16,039 bases of DNA, taken from positions 1 through 16,039 of the forward strand of contig CAYSEQ010000016.1 in NCBI GenBank assembly GCA_964430475.1, given 5' to 3'. A program made the translations under genes and the position numbers. Below the pieces are notes generated by a model that did no database searches, was not told the DNA's origin, and saw only the letters and a list, made by a program, of their open reading frames with translations. Positions 6,126 through 12,608 of this stretch are shown in pieces. The DNA comes from CAYSEQ01 sp964430475 (GTDB taxonomy: Bacteria; Patescibacteriota; Microgenomatia; UBA8517). The stretch's first letter is position 1, and each line of letters opens with the position of its first letter.

Positions 6126-7226
6126 TTGTTATGTTTAGTTGTCTTAGGTCTCGGAGGATATTATTTAGAGAAGCGGTCTTCGAATAAAAATCTTGCGTCA
6201 GAACCAAACCCAACACCGGTTCCTGCAACTCCATCTAGAATCTCTGACCAATTAGCCAACTGGACAAGCTATGACATTATTACAGAACCGTTATTGGGAT
6301 ATGTTGATTACACAGTGAAGGTGCCTCCATCTTGGAAGCGAATCGAGCACTCTTCTAATTTTCAAGACACAGAAACCTTTCAAGATACATATGGACAATA
6401 TAAATTAGTCATTCATCAAGATAAAAATTATAATTCACGAACAGGTAAACCCTATGCGACTCTTAGGGAAGTAACTAGTTTCCCCCATGATGTTACTACG
6501 CTGATTGTTGATGGACAACCGGCAGCTAGAGTATTACCCAGGGCAGGATTGGAGTCCATTTACAAAGTATTATTTTTCTCTAAAGATAACAAGTCAGTTT
6601 TCAGCATCGAACTTGAAACCCCTGAAGACGGCTCAAAAGTCAAAGAGGGAGAAGACTTATTTAATCAAATTCTTTCAACCTTTAAGTTCCTAGATAAAGC
6701 CATAAAGCCGATTCTACCACCAATTAGTAAAGAAGGGTGGAGCATTTATAACAATACTAAAAATTACTACTCCATTTCATATCCTTCTGATTGGCAGGTA
6801 GATGACTACAAGGGCGTGTTTGTAGGTATCCCAGGAGAGGTAACTTTTACACCACCAAGCGAATTATCTATCCAAGTTGAAAGCTTTAGAACTAAGATTG
6901 CAATTACGATGATGACTACAGAAAAAATAAGATACAGCTTGAACACACAGGAATTATTTAATGAGTGGCTCGCTAAAAGCGTATCAAACGGTCAGGGAAA
7001 GCGGTTATACAAAAGTGGAGACATCACAATTGACGGGTATAAAGCAGTGAAGTTTATTAACAGGACTCTACCGGGTGATGCTACAAAACCTTTTTACAGC
7101 ATTGTTGTATGGCTACGAAAGGATGGTGCAAATTACTACTTCGAGCTATGTTGCGATGAAAATAAAATTCTTCAATATGTGACTACATTTGACAAAATGC
7201 TAGAGTCTGTTAAATTTACACAATAA
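6126..7226 (+). CDS. membrane-anchored protein with two PsbP-like domains, N-terminus disrupted
   Basis: A 366-residue open frame from TTG 6126, but this start has no ribosome binding site and the true start was probably ATG 6003. One hydrophobic helix is seen (in the full frame about ten residues before the TTG through residue 14), then a Pro-rich linker (26-38) and two similar extracytoplasmic domains. Domain 1 (about 58-190) starts DYTVKVPPSWKR and ends LFNQILSTFKFL. Domain 2 (about 205-366) starts YYSISYPSDWQ and ends FDKMLESVKFTQ. This pattern resembles the PsbP/Mog1-like fold, whose members in bacteria have varied or unknown roles. I cannot assign a function. If translated from TTG, the protein may still insert in the membrane; otherwise it is a pseudogene. 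Confidence 0.65.
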   Translation: MLCLVVLGLGGYYLEKRSSNKNLASEPNPTPVPATPSRISDQLANWTSYDIITEPLLGYVDYTVKVPPSWKRIEHSSNFQDTETFQDTYGQYKLVIHQDKNYNSRTGKPYATLREVTSFPHDVTTLIVDGQPAARVLPRAGLESIYKVLFFSKDNKSVFSIELETPEDGSKVKEGEDLFNQILSTFKFLDKAIKPILPPISKEGWSIYNNTKNYYSISYPSDWQVDDYKGVFVGIPGEVTFTPPSELSIQVESFRTKIAITMMTTEKIRYSLNTQELFNEWLAKSVSNGQGKRLYKSGDITIDGYKAVKFINRTLPGDATKPFYSIVVWLRKDGANYYFELCCDENKILQYVTTFDKMLESVKFTQ

Positions 7227-7438
7227 GTTTCTATTACTCACCCGAAGATCGAAAAATCGCGCGCCCTAAACATAATGCTGAAGAATCATCGCGCTTCGCC
7301 AAAAAGGTCAGCTCGGATGGACTATTTATTTCTAATCCGTAGTCTTTGCGTATAGAAACGGGTCTTTGGAACTCTCTTTGCAAGAGTAGGCAAAGCGAAT
7401 ACCCTTCACGTCGCGACAACCTTTCTTCTTCAAGACTG

Positions 7439-7786
7439 TGGAGACGGAGGGATTCGAACCCTCGTCCGGAAAGGTAAATTAAAAACTTCTACAACCTTAG
7501 TCGGTTCATTTTTTAACTCCAACCTCTGAATCCGACAAGAAGAGTTGGAGCTTTGACTTTGAAAATCTTTGGTGAGCACCCAAAGTCAAAAGTACTTACC
7601 GCATCCCGACTGGGTTTATGCCGCTTCAGCTTCTGCCGGGAAAGAAACCGAAGGACAGCCTACTTTTAAGCGTAGGCGTAAGCGTAGTTTTTGTTGACGC
7701 TTTGTTTTGAACCCTTTTGACGAGTGAGGTTCAAACTCGGATTGCAGTTTTTAAAGTACGCTTTCCGTCGAAATCCTTTCGTCCCC
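7439..7786 (-). ncRNA. ssrA: transfer-messenger RNA (tmRNA)
   Basis: A 348-base one-piece tmRNA. The tRNA-like ends pair GGGGACG (5', 7780-7786) with CGTCTCC (7440-7446), including the G3-U70 pair needed for alanylation. The T-arm GAGGGTTCGAATCCCTC and the conserved 5' block GGATTTCGACGG are present. CCA is not encoded (A then CAG follows). The tag reading frame ends GTC AAC AAA AAC TAC GCT TAC GCC TAC GCT TAA (7666-7698). By alignment to the E. coli resume codon the encoded tag is VNKNYAYAYA; the exact resume codon is inferred. Several pseudoknot-forming GC-rich arms follow the tag. It works with SmpB, encoded at 5227-5664. Confidence 0.95.
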
Positions 7787-7801
7787 TTTAAAGTTTAATA
7801 A

Positions 7802-7830
7802 ATTATACCTTCAATTCCCACAGAAATCAA
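7802..7830 (-). promoter_or_regulatory. promoter of tmRNA
   Basis: On the minus strand TTGATT (7825-7830) and TATAAT (7802-7807) are separated by exactly 17 bases. The predicted start near 7795 leaves about 9 bases to be trimmed from the tmRNA 5' end at 7786. Confidence 0.75.
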
Positions 7831-7844
7831 GAAAAATTCGGTAT

Positions 7845-9719
7845 TTATAAGTGTTTTATTTCCACTATAAGAAGACTCTCAGGCGTAAGAAGAATAATTT
7901 TTTTCTCCTCCTCAAATACAGCGATATCAACCGCATCTTTAATTTTTTCTGATATATATTGAGCCTTAAAAGAACCATTCTTATCTAAAACCACCACCCT
8001 TTTTTCTTTAGGTTCAAGTACATATAAATACCGTGTTGCCTCGTTGGTAAAAATTTTGAGGGGAGCAGTAAGTTTGGGTTGAACTCCTGAGATTCCGAAT
8101 ACTTGTCTTTCCCCAAGAGTAAACTTCAAAATATCAACATCGCTAGTTAAAATCCAAATTGAACCATCAATCGACCAGGAAACGCTTTTAGATAAATCGG
8201 CCCGAGAATTTACTGAAAGCCAATTTTGTTTGGGAGCAAAACCCTTTTCTTTTCTCTGAAACCTATAAATCTTTGAAGTATCCTTTTCTAGGATATAAAA
8301 ATTTCCAGCATAACTCCGAAACAAAATGTCCCCTGACCAGTCTTTCTTTACTAAATTACCTGTGTCAACTTGAGATATACCCTTGGAATCCGCGTAAAAA
8401 ACATCGTCGGAATAAGCGGCAATCTCCTCAACATCTTCTAGGCTTGCAGGTCCTGCTACAATCCTTGTCTTTTTCGTTTCTATTGAAACTTCTACAATCC
8501 TTTTTCCTTCTTTATCTAAAACAAATAGCTTTTCTTGAGCATCTGCTAAAGAATATCCTCTAAAACCAGCAGTTAAAAGAGAAAAGTCGACAAATGTTTG
8601 GGTATCTACCCTATATTCGCCTAAAAATTTTTCTTGTCCTTGTCCTATCTTGGTTTTCAAATCCTTTATTAAAAACTCGTCAATTTCCCTTGCCTCAAGA
8701 CCCAAAACCTTTTCTCTTGCTACAGAAAACAATTCTCTTGCTCTCTCGGGGTTGAGATTAAAAATTTCTTCAGCTTCCTCAATATTATGTAATGCTGAAG
8801 TAATTTCCTTCTCATACCTTAACTTAAGATCTAACTCCTTTTTCTTTTTAAGTCCAAAGAAAACACCCCCCAACAAGACAGTTAATAGCAAAATTCCTAA
8901 AAATAAGAAAGGTTTATTTTTACTATAAGAATCCTCAACTTCACGGACATAAATCTTTCTTTGAGGAAGGTGTTTCAAAAACAAATTTAGTGCTGATCCT
9001 AAAGAAATGCTTTTTGTACCTACTCTATAGGGTTCAGCTGTGATTTTATATTGGTAGTCACTTTCTGGAATAAATTCAAGATCGGTTTTAACTAAAGTAG
9101 GTTTTTTAATCTGCAAAACTAAAGCAGCTTTCCCTCCATCACTTTTTTCTTCATAAAATCTATTTGTTAAAAGATTGAAATTGACTAAAGGATCCTTTTC
9201 CCCTAAGGTTTCTCTTATAATTGGTGGTGGAAAGTTTTTAAAGAAATTACTTGATGCTAAAATCAAAAAATCTTCAGTGTTTATCTTTCCGGAAGCCGAA
9301 ACAACCTCATCTTCTTTGGTTTTAATAATCTCAAAAATTTTACCGTCTCTTAAGCCAAATATCTCCCCTCCACCGCAAGCAGCGAGAAAAGCAAAATGCT
9401 CAATAATGGAAACAGCTGCTATTTCTATTCTTTCAAAAGTCCCAAACTCCTTGCTTGTCTTTTCAATGGCATTTTTCAGCCTTGTAAAGGCTTTCTCGCC
9501 CAGGTTTCCATAATATTCGCTTTTTAAAAAAGAGGCTACTTTTCTTCCTAAAAAAGCTATTTCTAAGCCCATTGCTGGGCTCTTAATGCAAATTAGCACA
9601 AAAAGTTTTCCCCTTAAAACAAGCTGATTTTTATCGGATGGGACAAACTCCCATGTCTGTGACCAAGCTTGGCCATCCGGTTTTGCAGTAAATTTAGCGG
9701 TAAAAATTTCAAAAGGCAT
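7845..9719 (-). CDS. membrane protein with a PP2C-like N-terminal domain and a C-terminal beta-propeller-like domain
   Basis: A 624-residue protein of unknown function. Residues 1-210 have the strand order of PPM/PP2C phosphatases: a start like AKPDGQAWSQTWEFVP, then AAVSIIEHFAFLAACGGGEIFGLRDGKI (101-128) and ASGKINTEDFLILASSN (142-158), matching the GD.R.YL.RDG and GD.LLL.SDG strands. The metal-binding aspartates expected in these strands are not there (CGGG, ASSN), so I infer a pseudo-phosphatase. A single helix (270-290) followed by lysines and a coiled coil (about 294-370) leads to a repeat-rich domain (about 375-624) with strands such as KLFVLDKEGKRIVEV and YLYVLEPKEKRVVVLD, typical of propellers. 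The propeller may sit outside and the phosphatase-like part inside, or the reverse. No clear ribosome binding site. Confidence 0.7.
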   Translation of the reverse strand: MPFEIFTAKFTAKPDGQAWSQTWEFVPSDKNQLVLRGKLFVLICIKSPAMGLEIAFLGRKVASFLKSEYYGNLGEKAFTRLKNAIEKTSKEFGTFERIEIAAVSIIEHFAFLAACGGGEIFGLRDGKIFEIIKTKEDEVVSASGKINTEDFLILASSNFFKNFPPPIIRETLGEKDPLVNFNLLTNRFYEEKSDGGKAALVLQIKKPTLVKTDLEFIPESDYQYKITAEPYRVGTKSISLGSALNLFLKHLPQRKIYVREVEDSYSKNKPFLFLGILLLTVLLGGVFFGLKKKKELDLKLRYEKEITSALHNIEEAEEIFNLNPERARELFSVAREKVLGLEAREIDEFLIKDLKTKIGQGQEKFLGEYRVDTQTFVDFSLLTAGFRGYSLADAQEKLFVLDKEGKRIVEVSIETKKTRIVAGPASLEDVEEIAAYSDDVFYADSKGISQVDTGNLVKKDWSGDILFRSYAGNFYILEKDTSKIYRFQRKEKGFAPKQNWLSVNSRADLSKSVSWSIDGSIWILTSDVDILKFTLGERQVFGISGVQPKLTAPLKIFTNEATRYLYVLEPKEKRVVVLDKNGSFKAQYISEKIKDAVDIAVFEEEKKIILLTPESLLIVEIKHL

Positions 9720-9747
9720 AGAAAGATGGACTAGGAAATTGTCCCAT

Positions 9748-9772
9748 AAAAACTTGGACGCCCCCAGTTTTT
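9748..9772 (-). terminator. intrinsic terminator-like hairpin
   Basis: AAAAACT (9748-9754) pairs with AGTTTTT (9766-9772) around an 11-base GC-rich loop that can add two G-C pairs. Read on the minus strand the hairpin ends in TTTTT. It lies just after the two-helix gene ending at 9780 and so probably ends the 10687-9780 transcript. It is symmetric enough to work on both strands. Confidence 0.5.
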
Positions 9773-9779
9773 TTGAACC

Positions 9780-10004
9780 TCAGAGTGAAAAAAAAGAAAA
9801 GATAAGTATTGTTATAGCAACTAGAAAATGAAGAAATGAAATTAATCTAAGCTGCCCTTCAAAACCCACTTGCAATGTTTCAGTCATAAGCCTTACTTGA
9901 CGTATAACCACAGCCGCAAACCCCACATAAAGGATAAGAAAAAAAATAATAAATATTTTTAATAATACCAAGAAAAATGAGTCATTAAGACCTAAAACAT
10001 TCAT
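9780..10004 (-). CDS. small two-helix membrane protein
   Basis: A 74-residue protein that is almost entirely two hydrophobic helices (about 10-36 and 50-73) joined by a short polar loop RQVRLMTETLQVGFEGQLR. No function recognised. Similar tiny hairpin proteins are common next to membrane or secretion genes in Patescibacteria (general impression, not a search). It starts 5 bases after the stop of the PH-domain gene and is surely co-transcribed with it. A terminator-like hairpin follows. Confidence 0.65.
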   Translation of the reverse strand: MNVLGLNDSFFLVLLKIFIIFFLILYVGFAAVVIRQVRLMTETLQVGFEGQLRLISFLHFLVAITILIFSFFSL

Positions 10005-10009
10005 AAATT

Positions 10010-10687
10010 TTATCTTACCCTCCCTTCAAGTTTTTCCTCTTCTTCTTCCACTCTTAATTCTCTTAAAATCTTGGCAACGCGATCAGGATTTGGAACCGCC
10101 TCAAATGTTATTTTCGGAATCTCCGCGGCTGTCTGAATCAAAACATTACCATAATTAAAGTATGTCCTTACCGCTCCTCCAATCTCCACAGTCACATCTT
10201 GAATCTGGTCAATATTCGCATCAGTCATCTCTCTATACACCAAAGAGGGAAAGTCCACCTCAATAATTCTTTCATCCGTTACAATATTTACTTGGAAAAA
10301 CCAACCCAGAAATTTTTCTAAGATAAAAGCTAAAGTAATAAGATACCAAACTAATGTTAAAACGAACTGGTAGTCAGATGGTAATCTTTCAAAAAAAGAA
10401 AGGACGCTCAAAAAGCCTGGTGCGATGATCATTAAAAAGGAAGCCAAAATCCAGCGAAGGTTGGTGATGGGGTGACGCCGTAGAAGAAGAATAACCCTTT
10501 CTTGAGGATCTTGGTTAACAAAATTTGCTTTGTCAGGTAAATAACAATAAGATGCTAGGGGGTTGTGAGTGTGCTCAGGATGGGAATGTACATCTTTAAG
10601 ATCCTCAGTTTTTAAATTTTTAATCTCTTTCTCGTTTTCTTTTTCTTGAAAAACATCTTTATTTTTTGCTTCAAAAATAGTAGGCAT
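10010..10687 (-). CDS. PH-domain-containing membrane protein
   Basis: A 225-residue protein with a charged, His-containing tail (residues 1-60, including HSHPEHTH at 34-41), two membrane helices (about 78-98 and 108-128) and a bacterial PH-like domain (about 130-205). The domain shows the typical run ...VTDERIIEVDFPSLVYREMTDANIDQIQDVTVE and ends GNVLIQTAAEIPKITFEAVPNPDRV. Proteins of this YdbS-like layout are widespread; their role is poorly known, with membrane-stress or envelope functions suggested for some. The tail could bind metal, but this is only a composition hint. A TGATATAAT box at 10700-10708 lies 13 bases before the ATG, so the leader is only a few bases long. Confidence 0.82.
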   Translation of the reverse strand: MPTIFEAKNKDVFQEKENEKEIKNLKTEDLKDVHSHPEHTHNPLASYCYLPDKANFVNQDPQERVILLLRRHPITNLRWILASFLMIIAPGFLSVLSFFERLPSDYQFVLTLVWYLITLAFILEKFLGWFFQVNIVTDERIIEVDFPSLVYREMTDANIDQIQDVTVEIGGAVRTYFNYGNVLIQTAAEIPKITFEAVPNPDRVAKILRELRVEEEEEKLEGRVR

Positions 10688-10699
10688 AAGTTTAAAAAG

Positions 10700-10708
10700 A
10701 TTATATCA
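10700..10708 (-). promoter_or_regulatory. extended -10 promoter for the PH-domain operon
   Basis: TGATATAAT on the minus strand is a perfect extended -10 box, identical to the one before tRNA-Ser(GCU). The predicted start near 10693 leaves about a 6-base leader before ATG 10687, with no Shine-Dalgarno. Confidence 0.6.
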
Positions 10709-10772
10709 TTTTGAACATAAACCCTTATTTAATTTTTTGTTTTTAAAGTACAAGTAGTTCTCTAAGTTTTCC

Positions 10773-12506
10773 TTAAAGCTTTTCAATATTGAAAAGTCCA
10801 CTTTTTAAACCAATATATCCCGGTGCTCTTAAATTAAACGCTCTTTTAAATTCCTCGCCTGAAATACTTATACTTCCCTTATTAGTTGAAAAATTCACAA
10901 GTTGCGTATTTCCAGAATTTGAATAAACAACTGAAACACTAAAGACACTGGTAAAACCCCCAATTGAGGCAAGTTCACTTCTAGAATATGGATTTCCAGG
11001 CCAGCAATTTGTATCAATAGGCGAAATTCGCGACACATCGCCTCCACCTTGGTATAAAACATACCAGGCATTCAAGATATCAGCCATTTCTTCGTTGGTC
11101 AGCCAAGGATGCGATCTTCCGCAACTTGCCCCGCTCCTACTTCTATACCAAGCTTTGTAAAACCAAGGGGATCCTGCGATCTTTTCATAAGCTTGATTTG
11201 GCCAATCTCCATCTTTTGCATCCTTTATTCCTGTCCAACCCCATTGCGATATAGTAAATCCCCCTGCGGTTGAGGCATAATAGGTTTTCGCTACCTTCCC
11301 ATCCTTCAGCATTACCCAACCTCGGGTTTCATTAACCGCCCTTTCCCAATTTCCCCCTTTTGGCGAGGGTTTAAAAACCTGACAGGCCTCACTTGCACAA
11401 ATTGAACTTGCGCCATCGTTTGTGTATGCCAAAGCGTATGACCTTGCCGCAACCGCTTGGGCTTTCAACGCCTCAAAACCACCATTGTCACCCCAGGAGT
11501 TTGGAACCTCGTAAATTCTTTTTAAATATTCTTCTAAATTATAGGTTCCATAACCCTGGACAGTTATATTTATATCGCTTCGGTAATCGGTTTTTAGGAT
11601 TGCCCCTTGAAAATAAGCCGAAAGTATTTCCTGGGCGGACTGTCCGGATTTTGCTCTTCCATAAGCCCCAAACTGGCTCATCCCGGTTCTATGGGGCGCG
11701 CCAAAAGAAAAAGCAGCAAAAGCAGGCCTAAATCCAGGGTCGCAAAAGTTTGAGGATCCCGGAGCTCCTGAACAGGGTTCAAGTGTCGGGGGGATGTCGC
11801 CAACCGAGGTCTGAAAACCGCCAGCTTTAAGCGCCAAAAGTTCTTCTTGTTTTGCGGTTAAGCTTGCAAGATAAGTTTCAGTTTTGGCAACTTCTCCCTC
11901 AAGAAACTTTGCTCTTGATTCGACCTGAACTTTTACAGAAGTTAAGTTTTGTTTATTCTTTTCTAAATTTTCTTTATCCTTTTTTAAATTCAAAAGATCT
12001 CTCGCGTAATCTTCCATAGTTTTTATATCCTGACTTGCTGCTTTCTCCCTAAAGATTATTTCTCGGAAAGCGCTTGAGGCATCACTTGAGGATAAAAAAG
12101 GCAAAATTGGATCGTAAATCCTTACAAATTTATAATGATATCTTGTTTTTTCTTCAAAAATCTCTTGAGCAAAGGCAAGGTCTTCCTCTTTTCTCCTAAT
12201 CCCATCTTCCTTTTCCTTAAGCTGTAGAGTCAAACTTGCAATTCTTTTCCTCAAATCTTCAATCTGGGTTTTTAAACCTGCAAGTTCTTTTTTGTTGTAC
12301 TCATGAGCGGGTTTGAGAGCATCAATTTCTCTTTGAATTTCCGCGATCTGGCAATCGTAATCCGTTGAGGGACAGTGGGTGGCATTTATAATCACTCCAA
12401 AAATCAAGCTTTGATAAACTAATAAACCAATGAGAAAACACAAAATTTTTAACTTCCTTGACAAATTCCATGTTTTTACCTTTACCATTCTGTTTCCAAG
12501 AATCAT
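10773..12506 (-). CDS. coiled-coil SpoIID/LytB-domain protein (probable cell-wall lytic transglycosylase-like)
   Basis: A 577-residue exported protein. It has an N-terminal hydrophobic segment (20-41), a long coiled coil (about 53-228) in the style of EnvC/CwlO wall-hydrolase regulators, a short Cys-containing linker, and a SpoIID/LytB domain. Seen: PHRTGMSQFGAYGRAKSGQ (271-289), LEEYLKRIYEVP (324-335) with Glu333 where SpoIID has its catalytic Glu, FEALKAQAVAARSYAL (344-359), CQVF, and KTYYASTAGGFT (407-418). SpoIID cleaves denuded peptidoglycan glycans. The GMSQxGA motif, normally at the C-terminal end, here comes before the catalytic part, so the domain is arranged in permuted order. Met7 (12488) may be the real start, since GGAAACAG precedes it. 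Divergent from the pilin cluster. Confidence 0.85.
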   Translation of the reverse strand: MILGNRMVKVKTWNLSRKLKILCFLIGLLVYQSLIFGVIINATHCPSTDYDCQIAEIQREIDALKPAHEYNKKELAGLKTQIEDLRKRIASLTLQLKEKEDGIRRKEEDLAFAQEIFEEKTRYHYKFVRIYDPILPFLSSSDASSAFREIIFREKAASQDIKTMEDYARDLLNLKKDKENLEKNKQNLTSVKVQVESRAKFLEGEVAKTETYLASLTAKQEELLALKAGGFQTSVGDIPPTLEPCSGAPGSSNFCDPGFRPAFAAFSFGAPHRTGMSQFGAYGRAKSGQSAQEILSAYFQGAILKTDYRSDINITVQGYGTYNLEEYLKRIYEVPNSWGDNGGFEALKAQAVAARSYALAYTNDGASSICASEACQVFKPSPKGGNWERAVNETRGWVMLKDGKVAKTYYASTAGGFTISQWGWTGIKDAKDGDWPNQAYEKIAGSPWFYKAWYRSRSGASCGRSHPWLTNEEMADILNAWYVLYQGGGDVSRISPIDTNCWPGNPYSRSELASIGGFTSVFSVSVVYSNSGNTQLVNFSTNKGSISISGEEFKRAFNLRAPGYIGLKSGLFNIEKL

Positions 12507-12507
12507 T

Positions 12508-12535
12508 TGTTAAGATATTATAAATGTTAAGATAT
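12508..12535. repeat. two 11-base direct repeats over the SpoIID-gene -10 box
   Basis: TGTTAAGATAT occurs at 12508-12518 and 12525-12535, a 17-base period. The minus-strand TATAAT (12517-12522) lies between and partly inside them, just before the SpoIID-type gene. This is the layout of an operator for a repressor or activator. No known regulator motif was recognised. Confidence 0.5.
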
Positions 12536-12553
12536 AAGATGATTTAAAATAAT

Positions 12554-12596
12554 TTACAGTATTGACTTACTCTGTAATAGGCTTCCTTTTTATGAT
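12554..12596 (+). promoter_or_regulatory. possible promoter and inverted repeat before the pilin cluster
   Basis: TTACAG (12554-12559) and CTGTAA (12572-12577) form a 6-base inverted repeat centred on TTGACT (12562-12567), a good -35. The only -10-like box, TATGAT (12591-12596), is 23 bases away, which is too far, so the promoter is uncertain. The first gene starts at 12609 with no ribosome binding site, so the leader is short. Confidence 0.3.
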
Positions 12597-12608
12597 ACAC
12601 TCAAACTA

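Noticed and set aside
7234..7419. 61-codon open frame on the minus strand between the broken gene and tmRNA
   Set aside because: No ribosome binding site, no recognisable motif, and unusual composition; probably non-coding. I see nothing else in 7227-7438.
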